A DNA stretch of 5,398 nt from Spirochaetales bacterium (GTDB lineage Bacteria; Spirochaetota; Spirochaetia; Sphaerochaetales; Sphaerochaetaceae), in the NCBI GenBank assembly GCA_022785155.1, contig JALFRH010000120.1, positions 1 through 5,398 of the forward strand, in the 5' to 3' direction. How positions within the stretch are numbered: the stretch's first letter is position 1; the number at the start of each line of letters is the position of its first letter. A program made the translations under genes and the position numbers. Under the pieces are notes generated by a model that saw only the letters and a list, made by a program, of their open reading frames with translations, searched no databases and had not been told where the DNA came from. Below are positions 1 to 5,398 of the stretch, one piece after another.

Positions 1-1
1 C

Positions 2-1246
2 CCTGCTGTTCTGAAATACTCAAGGGATGTCTGCTATCTTGGCAATCTTGAAATGGCCAGGATAAAGGAAGGGGAGGTTTCCTTCTATAACCTCAACGGT
101 GACGAAGTGAAGAAGGAAGTGACGAAGATCACTTGGGACAGCCAGAGCGCTGAAAAGGGCGGCTGGGAGCACTTCATGATCAAGGAGATCCATGAAGAGC
201 CCAAGGCTGTGAAGGATACCATCTCCACCTATATCAAGGATGGAAGAATAGATTTCTCCTCCACAGGCCTTACAAATGATATCCTTTCATCCATCTCAGC
301 CCTTAGAATCATTGCCTGCGGCTCTTCTTTCCATGTGGGGGAAGCGGTGAAGTCCATGGTTGAGGAAGAGGCAGGAATTGCCTGTATTGTCGAATATGCC
401 AGCGAGTACAGATACAGAAAGGCCATATTGGATCCCAATGAGGCCGTTGTCCTCATTTCCCAGTCCGGGGAGACTGCAGATACTCTTGCAGCCCTGAGAA
501 TCACAAAAGAAAGGGGTATAAAGACCATAGGGCTAGTAAATGTAGTGGGTTCTGCAATATCCCGTGAAAGCGACTATGTCATCAACACCCTTGCAGGCCC
601 TGAAATAGCTGTAGCCACAACCAAGGCATATTCAGCCCAGCTTGCTGCAATGTATACCTTTGCCCTTGCTTTGGCCGTTGCAAAGAACAGAGTGGATGAA
701 AAAAGGGAAAAGGAGATGATAGAGGAGCTGGAGAGCCTACCCAAGAAGATAGAGAGACTCTTGGACGAGAAGGAGAGGATCCAGTGGTTTGCCTCAAAGT
801 TCTCATCTTCCAAAGATGTATTCTTCATTGGAAGAGGCATCGATTGGGCCATATCCATGGAAGGCTCCTTGAAGCTTAAGGAAATAAGCTATATCCACAG
901 CGAAGCTTATGCCGCAGGGGAACTGAAGCATGGAACCATCTCCCTTTTGGAGAACAATACACTTGTGGTGGGACTACTTACAGACGATGCTCTTATTGAG
1001 AAGACGATATCCAACCTTACTGAGTGCAGGACAAGGGGAGCTTATATCATGGCTCTCACCACCTATGGCCACTATAGTGTGGAGGATTCTTCGGATTTCA
1101 CCGTCTATATTCCTCGTACGATGAAATACTTCACACCCTCCCTGGCAATAGTTCCTCTACAGCTTTTCTCCTACTACATCAGTGTGGCCAAGGGCCTTGA
1201 TGTAGATAAGCCGAGAAACTTGGCCAAGAGCGTAACTGTAGAGTAA
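2..1246 (+). CDS. glmS: Glutamine--fructose-6-phosphate aminotransferase (isomerizing), C-terminal part, 5' end outside window
   Basis: This cytoplasmic enzyme makes glucosamine-6-phosphate from fructose-6-phosphate and glutamine, the first step towards UDP-GlcNAc, peptidoglycan and other amino-sugar polymers. The reading frame is open from base 2, so the Met codon at 53 is internal. The 414 visible residues match roughly E. coli residues 195-608: the end of the glutaminase domain, then both SIS domains. SIS1 begins near visible residue 100 (ACGSSFH) and carries the sugar-phosphate loop SQSGETADT at 153-161. SIS2 begins near 270 (FFIGRG at 274-279). The isomerase residues are present: Glu294 and His310 in the KEISYIHSEAYAAGELKHG stretch, and Lys409 in the terminal NLAKSVTVE. 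These correspond to E. coli Glu488, His504 and Lys603, with a constant offset of 194. The Cys1 nucleophile of the glutaminase lies outside the window. After the catalytic His the sequence reads GTISLL, closer to Bacillus-type GlmS than to the E. coli GPLALI. The gene looks intact as far as it is visible. Any glmS ribozyme would lie upstream and cannot be judged. Confidence 0.97.
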   Translation, partial: PAVLKYSRDVCYLGNLEMARIKEGEVSFYNLNGDEVKKEVTKITWDSQSAEKGGWEHFMIKEIHEEPKAVKDTISTYIKDGRIDFSSTGLTNDILSSISALRIIACGSSFHVGEAVKSMVEEEAGIACIVEYASEYRYRKAILDPNEAVVLISQSGETADTLAALRITKERGIKTIGLVNVVGSAISRESDYVINTLAGPEIAVATTKAYSAQLAAMYTFALALAVAKNRVDEKREKEMIEELESLPKKIERLLDEKERIQWFASKFSSSKDVFFIGRGIDWAISMEGSLKLKEISYIHSEAYAAGELKHGTISLLENNTLVVGLLTDDALIEKTISNLTECRTRGAYIMALTTYGHYSVEDSSDFTVYIPRTMKYFTPSLAIVPLQLFSYYISVAKGLDVDKPRNLAKSVTVE

Positions 1247-1249
1247 TTT

Positions 1250-1268
1250 TTGTGTCATCAATACACAA
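1250..1268. repeat. Short inverted repeat between glmS and the kinase gene
   Basis: TTGTGT (1250-1255) and ACACAA (1263-1268) are perfect reverse complements separated by the 7-base loop CATCAAT. The repeat lies four bases after the glmS stop codon. It is short and AT-rich, and its T-run lies before the stem rather than after it, so it is not a convincing intrinsic terminator on the plus strand. It could be a weak hairpin or a small operator; a repeat of this size can also arise by chance. Confidence 0.35.
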
Positions 1269-1281
1269 GTCGGTATAGAAT
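1250..1281 (+). promoter_or_regulatory. Weak candidate sigma-70-type promoter for the kinase-thiN operon
   Basis: TTGTGT at 1250-1255 could act as a -35 box. TATAGA at 1274-1279 could be the -10 box with an 18-base spacer; the overlapping TAGAAT at 1276-1281 fits the -10 consensus better but gives a 20-base spacer. The position is sensible, about 20-25 bases before the kinase start, and this is the only non-coding gap before the downstream cluster. The -35 match is only three of six, so read-through from glmS is equally possible. The inverted repeat at 1250-1268 overlaps the -35 box and spacer, where an operator would sit. Confidence 0.22.
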
Positions 1282-1301
1282 AAAGACATATTGAGGATTC
1301 T

Positions 1302-3455
1302 ATGAAAAGAAATGGACGGAAAACAAAGGAAAACGTAGGAAACAAAAAAATTGTCCTGGCGGTTTTTTCCATTCTTTTCATCCTCTACCTTGTCATGGCA
1401 TATATGCTGATCCATAGTAGGACCATAGCAAGCCTGGAGGCGGGAAAAAGCGTCATAGAGAAACTCTATGTAGTCATTGAGAGAAATAAAGACAGCATCC
1501 AGGAGCACAACTCCCATCTTAAGACCGAGTTCATAATCAGGGCTTCTTCAGTTGCCTTGTTGGTTGAAAGCGATGAAGAATATGAGAGGAACCCTGAGAA
1601 GCTTCAGGCTTTGGCGGATACTCTCATGGTGGATGAAATACATCTCTTTTCCTCCTCTGGTGTAATCTATGGAGGAACAAGGCCTGAGTATTATGGATAC
1701 TCGTTATACAGCGGGGAACAGATGGGATTCTTTATTCCAATGCTTTCAGACACCAGCCTTTCCCTTTGCCAGGATATTGTCCCCAATACGGCGGAAAACA
1801 AGCTTATGATGTATGCCATGGTTTGGCGCAGCGACCATAAGGGCATGGTGCAGATAGGTGTGTCCCCCAAGCGTCTTGCCTACGAGATGAATGAAAACGA
1901 AGTGTTGTCTTTGGTGGAAAGCATGCCTGTAACCCAAGGAAGAAAACTCTTCGTCTCGGACAAGGCCAGCAATTTGATAATCGGTGCCACAGACTCCTCT
2001 TTCTTGGGGGAATCACTGGAGTCCTTGGGCATTGAAGAGAGGAAGGAGAAGGGCCTATATCAGGGTTTTGAAAGGGTAAACGGAGAGTATTCCATAGTAT
2101 CATCATACTTTGGAGACAACTTCTCCATTCTTGTAACCCAAAGCCTTGTGAATGCTTATATGAATGTATGGGGCACACTGGTCATCCTGCTTTTCTTCGT
2201 AATCGTCGTAACCTTTTTCATCAACTATGTGATCATCACATACAACAAGAGGCTTTCAAAGGAAAGGGATGAGAGGTTGAAGGAGAACGAAGCCAGGAAC
2301 AAGGAACTCTCCATAGCCTTGCATGACGCAGAATCTGCATCAAGAAGTAAGAGTGCCTTCCTGATGAACATGTCCCATGATATAAGGACACCGATGAATG
2401 CCATAATAGGTTTCTCTGACCTGTTGGAGAAGTGTCAGCTTGGAGAAGAAGAAAGAAGATATGTAAAAAATATCAAGGTGTCCGGCAGACAGCTGATGAA
2501 CCTTTTGAACGGCATACTCTCCATGACTCATATCGAAAGCGGAAAAGTGAAGTTGGAAAAGACTCCACAGAATATTTATGAAGTATTCGATGACTTGAAT
2601 GTAATAATCAAGGAACGTGCAGATAAAAAGGGAGTATCCTTCGGCTATGAAACCCAAGGTAATGACTGCACTCTTCTTATGGACAGGGCCAAATACTCCG
2701 AGATTCTTTTGAACATCCTGTCCAATGGCGTAAAGTATACGGAAAAGGGGGGAAGGGTTGTAATGAGAAATACCATCGAGGAGAGGGCTGAGGACACTGT
2801 CCTTGTAACCTCTGTCATTGAAGACAATGGAATAGGTATGTCTCCTTCTTTCCTTCCCCATATCTTCGAGTCCTTCGAAAGGGAGGCCAAACCAGGGGTT
2901 GGAAAGACCGAGGGCTATGGAATCGGCATGAGCATAACCAAATCCCTTGTGGAGCTTATGGAAGGAAGTATAGAAGTAAAGAGCACCCAAGGAATGGGGA
3001 CTGTCGTCAAAGTGACAATTCCTTTCAAAAAAACAAAGAAAAAAGAGAGGAAGCCGGGAATTGTTTTGCCTCAGTGGAAAGATAGTCCTGTGTTGTTGGT
3101 GGAAGACAATGACCTTAATGCTGAAATAGCCATGTTGATGCTGGAGGACCTGGGCTTTGTGGTGGACAGGGCGAAAGACGGTAATGAGGCCTTGGATATG
3201 GTGGAAAAGAAGGATCCTTTCTATACTTTGATATTCATGGATCTTCTTATGCCTGGCCTGGATGGTTATGAAACTACAAAGAGAATAAGAAGAATGAAGG
3301 GCGAAAAGTCTGAAGTCCCCATCATTGCCTTGACGGCCAATGCCTTTGAGGAAGATAGGATAAAGGCTGTGGAGTGCGGCATGGACGGACACGTCCAGAA
3401 ACCTCTGGAAAAAGAGATGTTGTTGAAAGCCATAGATAGTGTTCTCGGAGTCTGA
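1302..3455 (+). CDS. Membrane-bound hybrid sensor histidine kinase with Cache-like sensor and C-terminal receiver
   Basis: This 717-residue kinase should sense a signal outside the cytoplasmic membrane, autophosphorylate on His and pass the phosphate to its own receiver. A basic N-terminus precedes membrane segment 1 (about 17-38) and segment 2 spans about 290-313. The roughly 250 residues between them resemble double-Cache sensors (DEIHLFSSSGVIYGGT at 111-126, MVQIGVSP at 182-189). No HAMP domain is evident; a charged, probably coiled-coil linker (315-350) leads to HisKA with His359 in SHDIRTPMNAIIGF. The ATPase domain shows the N box (Asn475 in LLNILSNGVKYT), DNGIG at 508-512 and the glycine loop GYGIGMSI at 538-545. 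The receiver (about 595-717) has acidic residues 601-602, phosphoacceptor Asp647, Thr678 and Lys700. All catalytic residues are present. No HPt or DNA-binding domain follows, so a separate HPt protein and output regulator are probably encoded elsewhere. The start is supported by TGAGGA at 1292-1297. The ligand cannot be told from sequence. Confidence 0.95.
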   Translation: MKRNGRKTKENVGNKKIVLAVFSILFILYLVMAYMLIHSRTIASLEAGKSVIEKLYVVIERNKDSIQEHNSHLKTEFIIRASSVALLVESDEEYERNPEKLQALADTLMVDEIHLFSSSGVIYGGTRPEYYGYSLYSGEQMGFFIPMLSDTSLSLCQDIVPNTAENKLMMYAMVWRSDHKGMVQIGVSPKRLAYEMNENEVLSLVESMPVTQGRKLFVSDKASNLIIGATDSSFLGESLESLGIEERKEKGLYQGFERVNGEYSIVSSYFGDNFSILVTQSLVNAYMNVWGTLVILLFFVIVVTFFINYVIITYNKRLSKERDERLKENEARNKELSIALHDAESASRSKSAFLMNMSHDIRTPMNAIIGFSDLLEKCQLGEEERRYVKNIKVSGRQLMNLLNGILSMTHIESGKVKLEKTPQNIYEVFDDLNVIIKERADKKGVSFGYETQGNDCTLLMDRAKYSEILLNILSNGVKYTEKGGRVVMRNTIEERAEDTVLVTSVIEDNGIGMSPSFLPHIFESFEREAKPGVGKTEGYGIGMSITKSLVELMEGSIEVKSTQGMGTVVKVTIPFKKTKKKERKPGIVLPQWKDSPVLLVEDNDLNAEIAMLMLEDLGFVVDRAKDGNEALDMVEKKDPFYTLIFMDLLMPGLDGYETTKRIRRMKGEKSEVPIIALTANAFEEDRIKAVECGMDGHVQKPLEKEMLLKAIDSVLGV
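3447..3450 (+). promoter_or_regulatory. Ribosome binding site of thiN, inside the end of the kinase gene
   Basis: GGAG lies ten bases before the thiN ATG at 3461 and within the last codons of the kinase. It supports the chosen thiN start and suggests that translation of thiN is coupled to termination of the kinase, whose stop codon ends only five bases before the ATG. Confidence 0.6.
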
Positions 3456-3460
3456 TCCAA

Positions 3461-4102
3461 ATGACGAATATAAAGAAAAGAGCCGTGATAGTCGGCGGGG
3501 GAGAAATATCCCTATATGAAAGAGTGAGATCTTTCTTTTGTGATAGTGACTACTTTGTATTTTGTGACGGAGGTCTCCATCATAAAGAGGGACTTGGTGT
3601 AGAGCCTGATCTGATTATAGGAGACTTCGATTCCTATCCAAGAAAAGAGTACGGAGTAGAAACAATAGTCCTTCCGGAAGAAAAGGACGATACCGATTCC
3701 CTGTCTGGTGTAAAGGCAGCAATGGAAAGGGGTTTTGAAGACTTTCTCCTGGTTGGCATGACAGGTAGAAGAATGGACCATACCCTCTGTAACATCTATC
3801 TTCTGGACTACATTGAGCGTAACGGTGGAAAGGCCCTCCTTGTGGACGACTGGAGTGAAATGGAGATAGTGGAGAAGGAAGAAGTCCTTGTTCCAGATAC
3901 TTATGCCTATTTTTCTCTTATTGCATGGAAGGGAAAGTGCCAGGGGGTTTATATAGATAACGCCCTCTATCCTCTTTGTGATGCCCTGATTGAAAGCCAC
4001 TACCAATATGGAATAAGCAACGAGCCACTTGAAGGCGGAAGCAAAATCAGGGTTGAAAAAGGCTCTGCTCTTCTGATAAAAGATTGGAAGAAAGAAAAGT
4101 AG
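3461..4102 (+). CDS. thiN: Thiamine pyrophosphokinase (thiamine diphosphokinase)
   Basis: This cytoplasmic enzyme transfers pyrophosphate from ATP to thiamine to give thiamine diphosphate (EC 2.7.6.2), the usual route in organisms that salvage thiamine. At 213 residues it has the normal length for the bacterial ThiN family. Visible motifs, in order, are an N-terminal GGG (12-14), CDGG (35-38), the acidic metal/ATP motif PDLIIGDFDS (49-58), PEEKDDTD (72-79), GMTGRRMDH (99-107) and the C-terminal thiamine-site motif SNE (186-188). The catalytic domain covers about 1-125 and the beta-rich thiamine-binding domain about 130-210. One deviation is Arg103, where the family usually has Gly (TGGRxDH becomes TGRRMDH); the following Arg, Asp and His are kept, so activity is expected. 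The start at 3461 is supported by GGAG at 3447-3450. The gene is almost fused to the upstream sensor kinase, and the phosphatase gene follows after 15 bases. No TPP riboswitch fits in the gap before it. Confidence 0.95.
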   Translation: MTNIKKRAVIVGGGEISLYERVRSFFCDSDYFVFCDGGLHHKEGLGVEPDLIIGDFDSYPRKEYGVETIVLPEEKDDTDSLSGVKAAMERGFEDFLLVGMTGRRMDHTLCNIYLLDYIERNGGKALLVDDWSEMEIVEKEEVLVPDTYAYFSLIAWKGKCQGVYIDNALYPLCDALIESHYQYGISNEPLEGGSKIRVEKGSALLIKDWKKEK

Positions 4103-4117
4103 ACTTAGAGGCTTGAA

Positions 4118-4657
4118 ATGGGCAGGTTATATTTCGTAAGACATGGAGAGAGTGAATGGAACGTCCTTGGACGAATCTGCGGTTCCACAGATATTCCGCT
4201 TACAGATAGAGGCAGGGAAATGGCCAGGGAAACAGGACGGAAAATAGTTGAGGAGGGATTGAAAATAGACAAAATCATCTCTTCCCCCCTTTCCAGGGCT
4301 TATGAAACGGCAATCATCATCGCCTCTTTCCTGGGCCTTGAAGTCAAGAAGGACAATAGGATAAAAGAACAGAACTTTGGTGTATGGGAAGGAAAGAACC
4401 CTATAGATAACCCGGAGTTCCAGGCTGCAAAGAGAGTATTCTGCTCCTCTTATGGAGGAGGGGAATCCATGTTGAAGACAGCCCAGAGAGTATATAACCT
4501 TCTCGATGAAATAAAAGAAGACAAAGACAATACCTATCTCCTTGTGGCCCATAACGGTATATACAGAATGGTGCAGTCTTATTTTATGGATATGACCAAT
4601 GAAGAGTTTGCATCACAGAAGATGCCAAACTGCTCGGTGAAGGTCTATGAGATATGA
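4118..4657 (+). CDS. Histidine phosphatase family protein (phosphoglycerate-mutase-like phosphatase)
   Basis: This is a 179-residue cytoplasmic member of the histidine phosphatase superfamily, branch 1, which removes phosphate through a phospho-histidine intermediate. The active-site set is complete: RHGE at 8-11 with nucleophile His9, Arg60 in SSPLSRAYETA, the likely acid Glu84 in IKEQNFGVWEG, and His145 in VAHNG. The substrate-recognition region between about 93 and 120 is short, as in broad-specificity or CobC/PhoE-like phosphatases rather than true glycolytic mutases, which are longer (about 230-250 residues). The exact substrate cannot be read from sequence; alpha-ribazole phosphate, sugar phosphates and thiamine monophosphate are possibilities, the last suggested only by the thiN neighbour. 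AGAGG at 4107-4111 lies six bases before the ATG and supports the start. The stop codon overlaps the start of the next gene (ATGA, 4654-4657). Confidence 0.92.
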   Translation: MGRLYFVRHGESEWNVLGRICGSTDIPLTDRGREMARETGRKIVEEGLKIDKIISSPLSRAYETAIIIASFLGLEVKKDNRIKEQNFGVWEGKNPIDNPEFQAAKRVFCSSYGGGESMLKTAQRVYNLLDEIKEDKDNTYLLVAHNGIYRMVQSYFMDMTNEEFASQKMPNCSVKVYEI

Positions 4658-5398
4658 GAACCAGCTTCATTACTTCCGTTCCAGATAAAAGCGGTGCCTT
4701 TTTGAAGGCTGTGAGAATATTTTCTTCCTTGAATCTGAATATTGTAAGAACCAGCTACAACAAGGCTGTAGATTCCCACCTTATATTTCTTGAGGTGGAT
4801 GGAAGGGAAGAAGAAATAGACAAAGCACGACAGGAGCTGAAGAATCTTGGGTACCTTAATCTCCAGGATGAGGATGTGGTGCTTCTGGAGTTCCTTCTTC
4901 CAGATGAACCAGGAACCCTGGAGAAAGTGCTTTCATTGATAGAAGAGAAGAATATAAACATCTCATATCTCTCTTCCGTCTCCAACGGAACAGGATGGCA
5001 GAACTACAGGATGGGGCTTCTGGTATCGGATAAAGAAGAGCTGGAAGGGTTTCTTGAAAGCGCAGAGAGACTATATATGATAAGGCCCATAGAATATGGA
5101 AGGCTGGAGAATACCTATGATAACTCCATATTCTACTCCGGCTTTGTCTCGGAGCTTTCAAAAATAACTGATGTAAAGAAAGAAGACAGAAGCTCATTGA
5201 TGTTGTCGGCGAATATGGCCATGGAGATCCTTGACTCCCAGGGCTTGAGGCCTGACACAACCTTTTCTTCCATAGCCCATTTTACAAAACTCTTGGGGAA
5301 AGCCAGGGGTGAGGGTTTCTCCCCCAGGGTGACAAGGGGCGAGATAAAGGAAGGCTATGATTACATACTTATAGAGCCCCCTTGTGGCAGTAATACCC
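4654..5398 (+). CDS. Double-ACT-domain protein with unassigned C-terminal region, 3' end outside window
   Basis: The frame opens at an ATG overlapping the phosphatase stop codon and stays open for 248 complete codons to the window edge, so the product is incomplete. GAAGG at 4639-4643, ten bases upstream, is a plausible ribosome site. Two ACT domains are visible. The first spans about 1-70, with DKSGAF at 11-16 in place of the usual DKPGAL and SHLIFLEVDG at 41-50, a pattern also seen in the regulatory domain of prephenate dehydratase. The second spans about 75-140, with DEPGTLEKVLSLIEEKNINI at 84-103. ACT domains usually bind amino acids or other small ligands and control an attached enzyme. 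Residues 150-248 look mostly helical up to about 220 and end in a hydrophobic strand plus a Pro/Cys/Gly turn (YILIEPPCGSNT, 237-248). That ending could be the first strands of a metallo-beta-lactamase-like domain, but no metal-binding HxHxDH motif is in view, so this is only a guess. Translational coupling to the phosphatase suggests a shared pathway. Confidence 0.82.
   Translation, partial: MRTSFITSVPDKSGAFLKAVRIFSSLNLNIVRTSYNKAVDSHLIFLEVDGREEEIDKARQELKNLGYLNLQDEDVVLLEFLLPDEPGTLEKVLSLIEEKNINISYLSSVSNGTGWQNYRMGLLVSDKEELEGFLESAERLYMIRPIEYGRLENTYDNSIFYSGFVSELSKITDVKKEDRSSLMLSANMAMEILDSQGLRPDTTFSSIAHFTKLLGKARGEGFSPRVTRGEIKEGYDYILIEPPCGSNT

Noticed and set aside
53..55. ATG at 53 as the start of a shorter SIS-domain protein
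   Set aside because: The frame stays open to the window edge, and the residues before it (PAVLKYSRDVCYLGNLE) match the end of the GlmS glutaminase domain, so this is an internal Met.
1219..1228. Perfect palindrome CTTGGCCAAG near the end of glmS
   Set aside because: It encodes part of the invariant NLAKS terminus of GlmS, so coding constraint explains it, and there is no loop or T-run for a terminator.
1247..1268. Intrinsic terminator after glmS
   Set aside because: The T-run precedes the 6-bp AT-rich stem instead of following it, so it does not have terminator form on the plus strand.
2340..3392. Long minus-strand open frame (about 350 codons) opposite the kinase
   Set aside because: It lies entirely antisense to the well-supported HisKA, ATPase and receiver domains. 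Its translation is rich in His, Phe, Tyr and Ser with no recognisable domain, as expected for the complement of an acidic and lysine-rich coding sequence.
3512..4006. Minus-strand open frame opposite thiN, and a similar one at 4127-4552 opposite the phosphatase
   Set aside because: Both sit fully inside genes with complete catalytic motifs on the plus strand and show no family resemblance of their own.
4755..5260. Minus-strand open frames opposite the ACT gene
   Set aside because: The plus strand is open throughout and encodes two clear ACT motifs; the minus-strand products are low-complexity and Ser/Arg/Pro-rich.

Overview
All recognisable genes in this 5.4 kb window lie on the plus strand. 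It holds five consecutive coding regions, the first cut by the left edge and the last by the right edge. Coding density is high, there is only one real intergenic gap (55 bp), GC content is moderate, and AGG, AGA and ATA codons are frequent throughout. Together with the GlmS sequence (the GTISLL variant after the catalytic His) and the style of the hybrid sensor kinase, this suggests an anaerobic bacterium such as a clostridial firmicute or a mid-GC spirochaete. The window alone does not settle which. Composition looks uniform, and there are no mobile elements, RNA genes, CRISPR arrays or phage genes.

Layout: (1) 2-1246 is the C-terminal two thirds of glmS, covering both sugar-isomerase (SIS) domains of glucosamine-6-phosphate synthase. 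(2) 1247-1301 is a short gap with a small inverted repeat and a weak promoter-like pair. (3) 1302-3455 is a membrane-anchored hybrid histidine kinase with a large extracytoplasmic, Cache-like sensor, HisKA, HATPase and a C-terminal receiver. (4) 3461-4102 is thiamine pyrophosphokinase (thiN), five bases after the kinase. (5) 4118-4657 is a small histidine-phosphatase (phosphoglycerate-mutase-like) protein. (6) 4654-5398 is an ORF that overlaps the phosphatase by ATGA and leaves the window. It carries two ACT domains followed by a region I cannot assign firmly, whose last residues may open a metallo-beta-lactamase-like fold.

The kinase, thiN, phosphatase and ACT gene are spaced 5, 15 and -4 bases apart, so they very likely form one transcription unit. 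glmS could be read into it or be separate. The functional links are inferred: glmS starts amino-sugar and cell-wall precursor synthesis, thiN makes the cofactor thiamine diphosphate, and the phosphatase could act on a small phosphorylated metabolite, perhaps a thiamine phosphate. The double-ACT protein probably senses a small ligand such as an amino acid. I see no clear new defence or mobile system. The most unusual items are the double-ACT protein and the joining of a sensor kinase to a thiamine-cofactor gene.
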